A stretch of DNA of 64,000 bases. Source: an uncultured Dorea sp. (GTDB lineage Bacteria; Bacillota_A; Clostridia; Lachnospirales; Lachnospiraceae). The position numbers and the translations under genes were made by a program. Shown here piece by piece: positions 1 through 9,137 of the stretch (position 1 is its first letter; the number at the start of each line of letters is the position of its first letter). The stretch lies in contig CAJTRM010000002.1 in NCBI GenBank assembly GCA_910578865.1, positions 151,874-215,873 of the forward strand. Reading direction: 5' to 3'. The notes beneath the pieces were generated by a model, which was given only the letters and a program-made list of their open reading frames with translations, was not told the DNA's origin and ran no database searches.

Positions 1-1914
1 TGCAGGGCAGAGATAATACCCGACGAGCTGTCTGCGTATCACTCCCGCAACTTCACTCCTCTTTAACCCAATCTTCCGAAGTACGTCATATCGGAATTTA
101 TATTTTGCCGAATCGCTGAGCTGCTGGACGGACAATACCGTGAGCGCCACGCACACAAATACGAAACCTGTGTAAAAACAAGGAAACACAATTGATGACA
201 GCATATATTTAACCTCCGGAATCAGGTTATCTCTTACAAGGTTTGCTGCAGCATAAGTAATAACCTGATCCGAACCGCAGCACGAATTGGGCAGCTGCTT
301 CTCTTCCTCCTCATTGTCCATGTCCAGATATCCGTAAGGATCGCCGCCCGCAATCTCATCCAGGCTGTTCATTAACCCCTGCGGCGCTTCCCCCTTAAGC
401 TCCGCCACCAGTTCTGCATAATATGGCCGTAAGTCTCCTGCGTCCGCATCCGGCACAACAATCACATAATCCCCTCCGTTATGTCCGTCCTGAGAGAACG
501 GTTCTGTATGATAACCCGAAAATGTCAGGTTCCCATCCGCCCCCTCAACCTTGAGGTTCCCGGCAAAATCACCAGCCTCTCTCAGCACTCTTTTCTTTAT
601 ATGAACAGCGTATTCATCATCCCTTAACGAAATACTGCCGTATCCAAGCATTTCCCGGAGATAATTGTAATCCGACAGTTTCATATATGTGTCGAAGCGG
701 CAATAAGAACCGTCATCCGCCTCCTCAATCTTTTTAAGGTCCGCCTCCCCGTCCTCATGGCCGCCTGCCTGATACATTGTGCCAAAACACCGAAGATGCG
801 TCCGAAGCCATACGTTTACCTGATTGGTTCCGTTTTCATAGATACAATAGGAATACGTTCTATTTACTTCCGTCTGCTCCTTTAGAAGCTCAACTTCGTC
901 TGCAAAATCCTCTGTTACATCCGGGCTGTACATCTGCACATCAAACGGAAATTTGTCCTGAAGCACTCTGCTCTGATAATCGCCGAACATCATTGCCACT
1001 GTACAGCCTAAAAATGCAATGGTAAAAAGTGAGGTAAGGGTTCCCATAGTAAACCACATCGTCTTTATCTTCGAGGAGAGCTGCCGCAGCAGGAACAGGT
1101 TCTGCCCCTGATAGATCCGTTTCCCTCCCCGCCGGACATAGCAGATGATAAAGGAAGACAGTCCGATATAAAAAAGATAGATCACCAGGACCAGGCCTGT
1201 CAGAAAGCCGATGATCGTACCGCCGTTCCATCCGCCGAAAAGCCTTCCTCCAAAAAACAGCCATGCATCAAAGAGCAAAAGGAAAAAGACGGACAGCGGA
1301 AGCAGCCATTGCTTGATACGCTCGTGGGACTCCTTCACCTCTTCATTCTTGTTCCCCGCATCCATAAGATCCCTGATATTCATCTTTTTAAATCTTCGCT
1401 TACAGCGAAAAAGCGCCAGCAGATAGCAGCCTGCATAACAGGAAACGGTCATCAGGATACACCACCGATTAAGTTCAACCCGCAGATCGTAGCTGTCCTG
1501 GAGCATGGTATACAACACTGCCATGATCAGCTGCTGCAGCAGAATGCCCAGCGCTGTCCCGGCAAGGAATGCACCGGCCCCCATAATGATATTTTCACGC
1601 ATATACAGACGGGAGATCTGCTTCTTTTTCATTCCGAGAAGTAAGTAGGTGCCAAATTCCCGGCTTCTTTTGTTCAGCATAAACCGTACCATGTAGTTGA
1701 TGAGCCACGCCACGATTATTACAATAAAAAATGTGGCAAGGCCGATCATAGCCGCCATGATTCCCACTGTATCAAACCGTTCCCGGATGTCCGGCGAAAA
1801 CAAGACACTGTTAAAGGCAAACATCAGCGCCGTCAGCAGTATCATAGTAATCATATACACCAGATAATCCTTCACCGATCGTTTCACATTTCTCAAGGCA
1901 AGTTTACCGAGCAT
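1..1914 (-). CDS. FtsX-like ABC transporter permease (BceB type), 3' end cut by window edge
   Basis: This is the membrane subunit of a Bce-type ABC transporter, a family that senses and removes or displaces cell-wall-active peptides such as bacitracin. The start MLGKLALRNVKRSVKD is typical of the family. One open frame of 638 codons runs off the left edge. The N-terminal part has two early membrane segments (about residues 17-38 and 50-75), followed by the FtsX signature stretch RSREFGTYLLLGM. After more membrane segments, a large hydrophilic extracellular region follows (about residues 330-580), as in BceB, where it is the sensing domain. A further membrane segment (about residues 588-610) precedes the edge. 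The last membrane pair is probably missing from the window. The start overlaps the end of the ATPase gene by 11 nt, so the two are cotranslated. Substrate is unknown. Confidence 0.88.
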   Translation of the reverse strand, partial: MLGKLALRNVKRSVKDYLVYMITMILLTALMFAFNSVLFSPDIRERFDTVGIMAAMIGLATFFIVIIVAWLINYMVRFMLNKRSREFGTYLLLGMKKKQISRLYMRENIIMGAGAFLAGTALGILLQQLIMAVLYTMLQDSYDLRVELNRWCILMTVSCYAGCYLLALFRCKRRFKKMNIRDLMDAGNKNEEVKESHERIKQWLLPLSVFFLLLFDAWLFFGGRLFGGWNGGTIIGFLTGLVLVIYLFYIGLSSFIICYVRRGGKRIYQGQNLFLLRQLSSKIKTMWFTMGTLTSLFTIAFLGCTVAMMFGDYQSRVLQDKFPFDVQMYSPDVTEDFADEVELLKEQTEVNRTYSYCIYENGTNQVNVWLRTHLRCFGTMYQAGGHEDGEADLKKIEEADDGSYCRFDTYMKLSDYNYLREMLGYGSISLRDDEYAVHIKKRVLREAGDFAGNLKVEGADGNLTFSGYHTEPFSQDGHNGGDYVIVVPDADAGDLRPYYAELVAELKGEAPQGLMNSLDEIAGGDPYGYLDMDNEEEEKQLPNSCCGSDQVITYAAANLVRDNLIPEVKYMLSSIVFPCFYTGFVFVCVALTVLSVQQLSDSAKYKFRYDVLRKIGLKRSEVAGVIRRQLVGYYLCPA

Positions 1915-2671
1915 CTGGGAATCCACCTCCCGTCAGAGACAATACATCCAGGATCTCATTCAGAAATGTGCGCCGGTCCTTCGTCCCGCGCACCAGTTCG
2001 TGGAAGAGTTTTCCGTCCTTCAAAAACAGAATCCGGCTGCAGTAACTCGCCGAAAACACATCATGGGTCACCATAAGAATCGTTGCATTCAGAGAATGGT
2101 TCATGTCTGCAAATGTCTCCAGAAGCGTCTGTGAGGATCGGGAATCCAGCGCCCCTGTAGGTTCATCTGCAAGAAGAAGACTGGGCCGGTTGATCAGCGC
2201 CCGGGCACACGCACACCGCTGTTTCTGTCCTCCGGATACCTGATAGGGGAATTTATCTTTGATTCCTTCAATATCAAGAAGCCTCAGCATTCCGGCACAT
2301 TTCTTTCTGATCTCTTCCTTCCCTTCTTTCCAGACAGTAAGCGCAAGCACAATATTTTCCTCGATCGTCAGCGTATCCAGAAGATTGTAATCCTGAAAAA
2401 CAAACCCCAGATTTGTTTTCCGAAAATCTGACAGCTTCTCTTCTCCAAGTTCCGTAATATCTGTATCCCCATAATAAATATGCCCCGCAGTCACCCGGTC
2501 AATGGTTGCGAGCATATTAAGAAGCGTCGTCTTCCCTGAGCCCGACGCTCCCATTACACCGACAAATTCACCGGGCTCCACCGTAAAACTCACCCGATCA
2601 ATCGCCTTTGTTACATTCCCATGGCTGCCGTAGTATTTCTCTACATCACATACACGGATATTGTTCTTCAT
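1904..2671 (-). CDS. ABC transporter ATP-binding protein (BceA type)
   Basis: The ATPase subunit partners the large FtsX permease that follows it. Visible motifs are Walker A GASGSGKTT near residues 41-49, a Q-loop FQDYNLLD, signature SGGQKQR, Walker B LLLADEPTGALD, and the switch histidine in MVTHD. A length of 255 residues is normal for the MacB/LolD/BceA group. I chose the ATG at 2671 because a GGGAG ribosome binding site lies 8 nt upstream. An in-frame GTG three codons earlier overlaps that site and is less likely. The kinase and regulator genes lie directly upstream, so this is a complete Bce-like detoxification and signalling module. The energy-coupling role is well established for the family; the specific peptide is inferred only as cell-wall active. 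Confidence 0.93.
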   Translation of the reverse strand: MKNNIRVCDVEKYYGSHGNVTKAIDRVSFTVEPGEFVGVMGASGSGKTTLLNMLATIDRVTAGHIYYGDTDITELGEEKLSDFRKTNLGFVFQDYNLLDTLTIEENIVLALTVWKEGKEEIRKKCAGMLRLLDIEGIKDKFPYQVSGGQKQRCACARALINRPSLLLADEPTGALDSRSSQTLLETFADMNHSLNATILMVTHDVFSASYCSRILFLKDGKLFHELVRGTKDRRTFLNEILDVLSLTGGGFPDAR

Positions 2672-2694
2672 CTCATTCACTCCCGTCTGATATA

Positions 2695-2710
2695 TGATAC
2701 ATGTGTATCA
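2695..2710. promoter_or_regulatory. Palindrome upstream of the Bce-type ABC genes, possible regulator site
   Basis: TGATACATGTGTATCA is a perfect 16-bp dyad lying 24 nt before the ATPase start in the 110-nt gap after the histidine kinase gene. On the minus strand it sits between TTGATT and TATATC (16-nt spacer), so it could lie inside a promoter. In Bce systems the transporter genes are usually switched on by the linked response regulator, which binds repeats upstream of the ATPase gene. Whether this dyad is that site is inference. Confidence 0.4.
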
Positions 2711-2784
2711 AATCAATCTGTATTTTACATGTCTACTGTACCATATCAACTTGACGGTTTGTATCGCAGAAGATTACAGGAAGA

Positions 2785-3795
2785 TTACAATACTGTAAGA
2801 TAATCCCCCACCGGAAATTCCAGCACCATCTTCGTCCCTTCGCCTTCCACAGAGGCTGCACAGATGCGGATCCCCAGTTTCCCGCAGAGTATTTTACACA
2901 GATAAAGCCCCATCCCGGTAGCATGTTCCTTCTTCCGCCCGTTGCTCCCGGTAAAGCCTTTCTCAAAAATCCGGGACAGTTCCTCTTCTTTGATGCCGAT
3001 CCCGTTATCCTCCGCCACAAAGCGCACGCCATGCCCGTACCTCTCTGTATACATCCTGATCTGCGCGTTTTTGTCCTTTTTATATTTCACACTGTTAAGA
3101 ATGAGCTGATTCAGGATAAAGGAAATCCATTTTTCATCCGTATATACCTGTTCTGTGCATGCGGCCTCTACTGCTATACCATGCTGTATCAGATAATATT
3201 TATTTCTTGCAAGCACCTCTGATACCAGTTCCTGCAGACAGATCTCCTTGATCATGTAGTCCTTGTACACCTCGTCTGACCGTGCATAATAAAGAGCCAT
3301 CTCTACCAGGGAATCAATCTTACGGTTCAGGCCCTCTACCTGCCCGGTGTACTCGCCTTTATGGTTCTCACAGATCAGAGAAATACCGGTAATGGGCGCT
3401 TTAATCTCATGGACCCAGCTCTCGATAAATTCCCGGTACTCCTTCCGCTCCTGATCAATAGCCCGGATCTTCTCAATGGCAGATTTATTGGAAATGCGGA
3501 TCATCTCCCTGTAGATAGCATCCTCAAGAGAAACTGCCTCCGGCATCAACTCGCCCAGAAGGTATCTCTGATCCACACGATCCAGAATTTTCTCCATCTG
3601 CCGGAAATACCGGTTTCTCCGGTACCAGGAACTTCCAAGAACCGCTGTCACAACCAATGTCCAGCAGATAAGCACCAGAAGCATGTAGTCCCCGGGGTAC
3701 CCGGTCATCGACAAGAATCCTGCCAGTGCCAGCATACAACACCCGTGAAGAATCAGAAAAAGAGACCTGTCCTTTAAATATTCCTTTAATGTCAT
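2785..3795 (-). CDS. Intramembrane-sensing histidine kinase (BceS type)
   Basis: A 336-residue sensor kinase with two N-terminal membrane helices (about residues 12-32 and 38-56) separated by only a few residues and no extracellular sensor domain, which is the hallmark of BceS-like kinases. The phosphoacceptor box is ESWVHEIKAPITG with His129. The ATPase half shows the N box (LNQLILNSVKY), G1 (EDNGIGI) and G2 (ATGMGLYLCK). In this family the kinase does not sense the drug itself but responds to the activity of the partner ABC transporter, encoded next door. Its start overlaps the regulator stop by 4 nt (ATGA), so the two are translationally coupled. Confidence is high for the class and moderate for the stimulus. 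Confidence 0.93.
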   Translation of the reverse strand: MTLKEYLKDRSLFLILHGCCMLALAGFLSMTGYPGDYMLLVLICWTLVVTAVLGSSWYRRNRYFRQMEKILDRVDQRYLLGELMPEAVSLEDAIYREMIRISNKSAIEKIRAIDQERKEYREFIESWVHEIKAPITGISLICENHKGEYTGQVEGLNRKIDSLVEMALYYARSDEVYKDYMIKEICLQELVSEVLARNKYYLIQHGIAVEAACTEQVYTDEKWISFILNQLILNSVKYKKDKNAQIRMYTERYGHGVRFVAEDNGIGIKEEELSRIFEKGFTGSNGRKKEHATGMGLYLCKILCGKLGIRICAASVEGEGTKMVLEFPVGDYLTVL

Positions 3796-4466
3796 ATGCG
3801 GTATCCAAGCCCCCGTTTCGTCTCGATAAAATTGTGCACACCAATCTCCCCAAGCTTTCCCCGAATCCGGGTCATATTCACACTCAGGGCATTGTCATCT
3901 ATATATACCTGCTGATCCCAGAGATATTCCACCATATCCCCGCGGGCCGCAATCTCTCCTTTTTTCATGAAAAGATAAAGCAGGATTTTTATCTCTGTTC
4001 TGGTCAGATCCGCCTCTCGTCCCTGATACCTTACACAGCCTCTTGCCAGATCAAGCTCCACCTCTTTATATTTATAAAAAAAAGCGTCTTCCCGGCCGGA
4101 TTCGGTCTTTCTTGTCCGTTTCAGGACCGCTGCTATCCTGGCCAGCAGCAAAGGCGGATGGAACGGCTTGGTAATATAGTCATCCCCGCCTTTAAGGATC
4201 CCGTTTAGTTCATCCATACAATCGGTCCGGCCTGTCACAAATACAATGGGCACATCTGAAGACACACGGAGCGCCGAACAAATATCAAACCCGGATTTTC
4301 CCGGAAGATTCAGATCCAGGATTACAAGATCCGGATCCTCTGTCAATACAAAAGAAACCGGATCTTTGAAATCCTCCAAAGCACTTACACGGTACAGTGC
4401 ATTTTCCAGAAGGCAGACAAGTTCCTGTCTGATGACAGGATCGTCCTCGATTACAATCACATACAT
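3792..4466 (-). CDS. OmpR-family response regulator (BceR type)
   Basis: A 224-residue two-component regulator. The receiver domain (residues 1-115) shows the acidic pair EDD at 7-9, the phosphoacceptor Asp51 in VILDLNLPG, and the conserved Lys in ITKPFHPPLL. The C-terminal half is an OmpR/PhoB winged helix ending in RGLGYRI. It is the partner of the downstream short-sensor kinase and most likely activates the linked ABC transporter. Its start lies only 9 nt after the gpmI stop, and no terminator is visible between them, so some readthrough from the glycolytic gene is possible. Confidence 0.94.
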   Translation of the reverse strand: MYVIVIEDDPVIRQELVCLLENALYRVSALEDFKDPVSFVLTEDPDLVILDLNLPGKSGFDICSALRVSSDVPIVFVTGRTDCMDELNGILKGGDDYITKPFHPPLLLARIAAVLKRTRKTESGREDAFFYKYKEVELDLARGCVRYQGREADLTRTEIKILLYLFMKKGEIAARGDMVEYLWDQQVYIDDNALSVNMTRIRGKLGEIGVHNFIETKRGLGYRI

Positions 4467-4475
4467 AATGATTCT

Positions 4476-6014
4476 TTACTTCTCCAGCAGCGACTTGCCT
4501 GTCATTTCCTTTGGCTGTTCCATCCCCATCAGTTCAATCAGTGTAGGAGCAATATCCGCCAGACAGCCGCCTTCTCTTAAACGGTAAGACGGATGTGCAT
4601 TTACAAGGATGAACGGAACCGGATTGGTAGTATGGGCCGTAAACGGCTCTCCCGTCTCATCGTCAATCAACTGCTCCGCATTTCCGTGATCTGCACAGAT
4701 AAACATCTGTCCATCCACCTCCTTCAGAGCATCAACTGCTTTCCCCACACAGGTATCTACCGCTTCAATGGCCTGAATGGCCGCTTTCTCCACACCGGTA
4801 TGCCCTACCATATCCGGATTTGCAAAATTGATGATGATCACATCATATTTTCCGGACTTTATTGCCTCTGTAAGCTTGTCACACACCTCATAGGCGCTCA
4901 TCTCCGGTTTCAGGTCATAGGTAGCTACCTTCGGAGAGTTTACAAGAATCCTGTCCTCGCCTTCATTGGGCTCCTCCACTCCTCCGTTAAAGAAAAAGGT
5001 CACATGGGCGTACTTCTCTGTCTCTGCAATACGCGCCTGCTTCTTTCCGTTTGCGGCCAGATATTCGCCAAAGGTGTTGGTAATCTCCTCTTTCACAAAA
5101 GCCACCAGCTTATTCCCAATAGTCACGTCATATTCGGTAAAACATACAAACGTAGTTTGGATCCTGTCTCCTCTGTCAAAGCCTGTAAACGCTTCATCAC
5201 AGAAGGTTCTTGTAATTTCTCTCGCCCGGTCCGGCCGGAAGTTAAAGAAAATAACAGAATCCTTATCCTTGATAGTTCCCACCGGAACACCGTCCTTCTT
5301 CACTACCGTAGGAAGGACAAACTCATCCGTCACGTCTTTATCATAGGATGCCTGAATCCCTTCCGGACCGCTTGCCGCACTCTCGCCTTCTCCAGACACA
5401 AGCGCCCGGTAAGCTTTCTCTACGCGCTCCCAGCGGTTGTCACGGTCCATGGCATAGTAGCGTCCCATCACCGAGGCCACCTCACCGACGCCCAGCTCCT
5501 TCATTTTATCTGCCAGCTCTTGCACATATTCTTTCCCGGAAGCCGGAGGCGTATCACGCCCGTCCAGGAAGCAATGTACATAGACTTTGCTGATCCCCTG
5601 CCTCTTTGCAAGCTCCAAAAGGCCGTAGATATGAGTATTATGGCTGTGTACCCCGCCGTCGGACACCAGGCCGAACAGATGAAGGGCGCTGTCATTTTCC
5701 TTTACGTTCGCACAGGCTGCAAGAAGCGCTTTATTTTCAAAAAAATCTCCGTCCTGGATAGACTTCGTGATCTTGGTCAGATCCTGATACACGATCCGGC
5801 CGGCCCCCATATTCAGGTGGCCTACTTCAGAATTCCCCATCTGTCCGTCGGGCAGCCCTACTGCCATCCCGCTGGCATTACCGTGAACAAACGGATATTC
5901 CTCCATTAATTTATCCATAACCGGTGTCCTGCCCTGTACCACTGCATTCCCGGTAGCTTTCTCATTCAGTCCGTAGCCGTCTAAAATCATCAATACTGTC
6001 GGTTTCTTACTCAT
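4476..6014 (-). CDS. gpmI: 2,3-bisphosphoglycerate-independent phosphoglycerate mutase
   Basis: Interconverts 3- and 2-phosphoglycerate in glycolysis using manganese and a phosphoserine intermediate. The protein is 512 residues, the usual family length. It starts MSKKPTVLMILDGYG, and the catalytic Ser62 lies in GNSEVGHLNMG. Metal ligands are visible in CADHGNAEQ and AHTTN near the C terminus. The start at 6014 is supported by AAAGGAG upstream; an open frame extends 29 codons further but carries no homology and overlaps the neighbouring esterase. Together with tpiA, pgk and gap just upstream it gives most of lower glycolysis in one region, interrupted by the esterase gene. Confidence 0.97.
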   Translation of the reverse strand: MSKKPTVLMILDGYGLNEKATGNAVVQGRTPVMDKLMEEYPFVHGNASGMAVGLPDGQMGNSEVGHLNMGAGRIVYQDLTKITKSIQDGDFFENKALLAACANVKENDSALHLFGLVSDGGVHSHNTHIYGLLELAKRQGISKVYVHCFLDGRDTPPASGKEYVQELADKMKELGVGEVASVMGRYYAMDRDNRWERVEKAYRALVSGEGESAASGPEGIQASYDKDVTDEFVLPTVVKKDGVPVGTIKDKDSVIFFNFRPDRAREITRTFCDEAFTGFDRGDRIQTTFVCFTEYDVTIGNKLVAFVKEEITNTFGEYLAANGKKQARIAETEKYAHVTFFFNGGVEEPNEGEDRILVNSPKVATYDLKPEMSAYEVCDKLTEAIKSGKYDVIIINFANPDMVGHTGVEKAAIQAIEAVDTCVGKAVDALKEVDGQMFICADHGNAEQLIDDETGEPFTAHTTNPVPFILVNAHPSYRLREGGCLADIAPTLIELMGMEQPKEMTGKSLLEK

Positions 6015-6085
6015 TTTATTCTGTCTCCTTTCCCAAATCCCCTTCTGATTATGCATCCATTCCCCATATATTTTCTGTCTTCTGC

Positions 6086-6913
6086 CTACCTGTCTCCCCA
6101 CAGCTTCTTAAGCCAAAGATCTGCAAGGCCGATCCAGGAGATACACGCCTCCTGCACACCGGTACCGTCTGCGCGCCTTACCACCTCTGACGCAAGGCTC
6201 AGGCCATGCTCTCCTTCCGGAAAAACATGAAGCTCGGCCGCCACCCCCGCCTCCTTCAGCGCTCTCAGCATCATCAGGGAATTCTCCACCGGAACAGTAG
6301 CGTCCGTCAGTGTATGCCACAAAAACGCAGGCGGTGTATGTGCATCCACCCGCTTTTCGATAGATACCGACTCCTTCCATTCGTCAAATCGATCTCCCAG
6401 CAGGTTGCGGAAGCTTGGAAGATGTCCCTTTTTCTCTTCTGATGTGATTACCGGATAGCTTAAGATCATGCCCCTGGCCTTCAAAGTCTTCTTTTCCACT
6501 CCAAGCTTTCCAGAGAGCCATTCTTCCTTCCAGAACACTCCCAGAGAGGCTGCAAGATGGGCCCCCGCAGACGCACCTGCAAGAATGATCCGTTCCGTAT
6601 CCACACACCAGTCCTCCTGATGCTCATGAAGCAGCTTCATCACTGTTCCAAGCTCCAGAAGCGCCGTAGGAAATCTTGCCGGCACTACAGAATAGCGAAG
6701 CACGCAGGCATGATAGCCCTGGTTCATAAAATGCAGCGCCACAGGTTCTCCCTCCCGGTAGCTTAATTTCTCATAGCCGCCTCCCGGGCAGACCACTACC
6801 ATGGGACGCTTTTTTACTGCAATCTTTTCCGCAGGTGTGTCCAGGATATAGGTTTCCAGCTTTGCATAGGACTCAGACCCTTCCGTCTGAATCGGAATCT
6901 CCATATACCGCAT
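6086..6913 (-). CDS. Alpha/beta-hydrolase, esterase/lipase family
   Basis: A 275-residue alpha/beta-hydrolase of the hormone-sensitive-lipase/acetyl-esterase type. It shows the oxyanion-hole motif CPGGGY, the nucleophile elbow GASAGAH and the late segment LWHTLTDATVPVENS carrying the acid. The final His is in FPEGEHGLSL. The substrate is not identifiable; related enzymes often remove acetyl groups from plant xylan or other carbohydrates. I placed the start at 6913 because TGGAGG lies 6 nt upstream. The frame is open 11 codons further without a ribosome binding site. It sits between gpmI and the tpiA terminator, so it is probably a separate unit that may read into gpmI. There is no signal peptide, so it should be cytoplasmic. 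Confidence 0.85.
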   Translation of the reverse strand: MRYMEIPIQTEGSESYAKLETYILDTPAEKIAVKKRPMVVVCPGGGYEKLSYREGEPVALHFMNQGYHACVLRYSVVPARFPTALLELGTVMKLLHEHQEDWCVDTERIILAGASAGAHLAASLGVFWKEEWLSGKLGVEKKTLKARGMILSYPVITSEEKKGHLPSFRNLLGDRFDEWKESVSIEKRVDAHTPPAFLWHTLTDATVPVENSLMMLRALKEAGVAAELHVFPEGEHGLSLASEVVRRADGTGVQEACISWIGLADLWLKKLWGDR

Positions 6914-6950
6914 ACGCAGCCTCCATTTAAAATTATTTCCTGTCATGTTA

Positions 6951-6989
6951 AGAAAAACAGCTTCGGCCTCTGCATGCAGAAACCGAAGC
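6951..6989 (-). terminator. Intrinsic terminator after tpiA
   Basis: A GC-rich hairpin (arms starting at GCTTCGG, 6960-6989) is followed on the minus strand by TGTTTTTCT. It lies 14 nt after the tpiA stop and closes the pgk-tpiA unit. Confidence 0.8.
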
Positions 6990-7002
6990 AGTCACCTTCT
7001 GT

Positions 7003-7752
7003 CTATTTGTAATTCACGATCTTGCCAAAGTCTGCCTTCAGAGAAGCGCCGCCTACAAGGCCGCCGTCAATGTCCGCCTGTGCAAATAATTCTGCCGCAT
7101 TGCCTGCATTGACAGATCCGCCGTACTGGATACGGATAGCTTCTGCGGTAGCGTCGTCATAGATCTCTGCAATACATGCACGGATTCCCGCACATACTTC
7201 TTCCGCCTGCTCTGTAGTTGCCGTCTTTCCTGTCCCGATCGCCCAGATCGGCTCATAAGCGATAACTGCTGTCTTAGCCTGATCTGCCGTTACATTTAAG
7301 AAACCTACCTTCACCTGCTGACGGATGAAATCCATCGTAATTCCCTGCTCTCTCTGCTCAAGAGTCTCTCCGCAGCACATGATCGGTGTAATGCCGTGTT
7401 CAAAAGCTTTCAACACTTTTTTATTTACCGTTTCATTTGTCTCTGCAAAATACTCTCTTCTCTCTGAGTGTCCCAGCACTACATACTCAACACCGGCGTC
7501 TGTGAGCATGGCAGGTGAGATCTCTCCGGTATATGCACCGTTCTCTTCAAAATACATATTCTCTGCGCCGACCTTGATGTTGCTTCCCTTGCACGCTTCC
7601 ACCACCGGGATAATATCAATGGCAGGCACGCAGAATACGACGTCTACATCTTCACTTGCCACCAGAGGCTTTAACTCTTCCACCAGAGCAACCGCCTCGG
7701 TCGGTGTTTTATTCATTTTCCAGTTACCTGCTACAATTTTTCTTCTTGCCAT
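7003..7752 (-). CDS. tpiA: Triosephosphate isomerase
   Basis: Interconverts dihydroxyacetone phosphate and glyceraldehyde 3-phosphate. The 249-residue protein has the full set of family marks: AGNWKMNK near the N terminus (Lys12), GHSERR with His95, the catalytic Glu167 in AYEPIWAIGTG, and the phosphate-gripping YGGSVN. The start at 7752 is preceded by AAGGAG. Seven upstream in-frame codons are probably leader. It lies 29 nt after pgk, in one transcription unit ending at the hairpin at 6951-6989. Confidence 0.98.
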   Translation of the reverse strand: MARRKIVAGNWKMNKTPTEAVALVEELKPLVASEDVDVVFCVPAIDIIPVVEACKGSNIKVGAENMYFEENGAYTGEISPAMLTDAGVEYVVLGHSERREYFAETNETVNKKVLKAFEHGITPIMCCGETLEQREQGITMDFIRQQVKVGFLNVTADQAKTAVIAYEPIWAIGTGKTATTEQAEEVCAGIRACIAEIYDDATAEAIRIQYGGSVNAGNAAELFAQADIDGGLVGGASLKADFGKIVNYK

Positions 7753-7781
7753 GATTTTATTCTCCTTCATCATTCAAAACT

Positions 7782-8975
7782 TTATTTATCGTTGGCTGCC
7801 GCTACGCCGGGAAGCTCTTTTCCCTCGAGGAACTCTAAGGAAGCGCCGCCGCCTGTAGAAATATGTGTCATCTTGTCTCCGTAGCCAAGCTGGTTTACAG
7901 CCGCCGCAGAATCGCCGCCGCCGATGATCGTCGTGGCATCTGTATCTGCAAGAGCTTTCGCAACTGCCTCTGTACCATGAGCAAAATTCGGCATCTCAAA
8001 ACATCCCATCGGCCCGTTCCATACAACAGTCTTAGCGTCTTTGACTGCTTCACAGAAGATAGCCTCTGTCTCCGGTCCGATATCAAGCCCTTCCCAGTCT
8101 GCAGGAATTTCTCCCGCTTTTACTACCTTATGGTCTGCATCGTTGGAAAAATCATCCGCAACGACAGTGTCTACCGGAAGCAGTAATTTCACACCCTTCT
8201 CTTTCGCCTTTTTCAGCATATTAAGCGCATACTCGCAGTAATCTTCCTCCAGAAGAGACTTGCCGACAGAACCTCCCTCTGCCTTGCTGAACGTATAGGA
8301 CATACCTCCTCCGATGATCAACGTGTCCACCTTATCAAGAAGATTCTCGATCACGGAAATCTTGCTGGATACTTTCGCGCCGCCAAGAATAGCCACAAAC
8401 GGACGCTCCGGATTGTTGACCGCATTTCCGAGGAAATCAATCTCCTTCTGCATTAAGTATCCGACTACCGCCGTATCTACAAACTGAGTAACCCCTACGT
8501 TGGAGCAGTGTGCACGGTGAGCCGTGCCAAATGCATCATTTACAAATACGTCACACAAGGATGCCAGATCTTTGCTGAATGCTTCCCCGTTCTTTGTCTC
8601 CTCGGCTCTGTAGCGGGTATTTTCAAGAAGAACCACTTCCCCGTCCTTCATAGCCTCCACGGCTGCTTTTGCATTTTCTCCCACCACCACTGCGTCAGCG
8701 GCAAATATTACTTCCTGCCCGAGCAGTTCAGACAGACGGGATGCCACAGGCGCCAGGGATAGCTCCGGCTTTGGCTCTCCTTTCGGTTTTCCCAGATGAG
8801 AACAAAGGATTACCCTTCCGCCGTCGGCAATCAGCTTTTTAATGGTAGGAAGTGCGGCCACAAGACGGTTCTCGTCTGTGATCTTTCCGTCGATCAGCGG
8901 AACATTAAAGTCGCACCTTACCAATACTTTTTTGCCTTTTACATTGATATCGTCAACTGATTTTTTATTAAGCAT
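7782..8975 (-). CDS. pgk: Phosphoglycerate kinase
   Basis: Makes ATP from 1,3-bisphosphoglycerate. The 397-residue protein begins MLNKKSVDDINVKGKK and shows RCDFNVPL, the basic-patch residues in LCSHLGKPKG, GGAKVSSKI, and the nucleotide-binding GGGDSAAAV near the C terminus. AGGAGG precedes the ATG at 8975. The frame is open 22 codons further upstream, but without homology. Transcription probably continues into tpiA. It is separated from gap upstream by a strong hairpin terminator at 9021-9051. Confidence 0.98.
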   Translation of the reverse strand: MLNKKSVDDINVKGKKVLVRCDFNVPLIDGKITDENRLVAALPTIKKLIADGGRVILCSHLGKPKGEPKPELSLAPVASRLSELLGQEVIFAADAVVVGENAKAAVEAMKDGEVVLLENTRYRAEETKNGEAFSKDLASLCDVFVNDAFGTAHRAHCSNVGVTQFVDTAVVGYLMQKEIDFLGNAVNNPERPFVAILGGAKVSSKISVIENLLDKVDTLIIGGGMSYTFSKAEGGSVGKSLLEEDYCEYALNMLKKAKEKGVKLLLPVDTVVADDFSNDADHKVVKAGEIPADWEGLDIGPETEAIFCEAVKDAKTVVWNGPMGCFEMPNFAHGTEAVAKALADTDATTIIGGGDSAAAVNQLGYGDKMTHISTGGGASLEFLEGKELPGVAAANDK

Positions 8976-9020
8976 ATGGTTGCCTCCTATGTTATATGAA
9001 ACTTCGTTTCTGAATCTGAT

Positions 9021-9051
9021 AAAAAGGATCCGGTCCAACAAGACCGGACCC
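9021..9051 (-). terminator. Intrinsic terminator between gap and pgk
   Basis: A GC-rich stem of about 10 bp (9026-9051) is followed by a T run on the minus strand (complement of 9021-9025). The other flank is also a T run on the plus strand, so it could act in both directions. It suggests gap is terminated, or attenuated, before pgk-tpiA. Confidence 0.8.
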
Positions 9052-9137
9052 TTTTTTGAGTCTTAATTATATTCCTGCACAGCAATTGCCGAAATTGATT
9101 CATCTGACTTCAGCATCTGCCGCGGGATTCAAATACT

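Noticed and set aside
777..1644. Several small frames opposite and within the left-edge permease
   Set aside because: The minus-strand permease frame is continuous from 1914 to the edge with membrane segments and family motifs; the others are shadows.
4593..5909. 438-codon open frame on the plus strand opposite gpmI
   Set aside because: It is antisense to a clear phosphoglycerate mutase, rich in Cys/His/Arg as expected for a shadow frame, and has no ribosome binding site or family signature.
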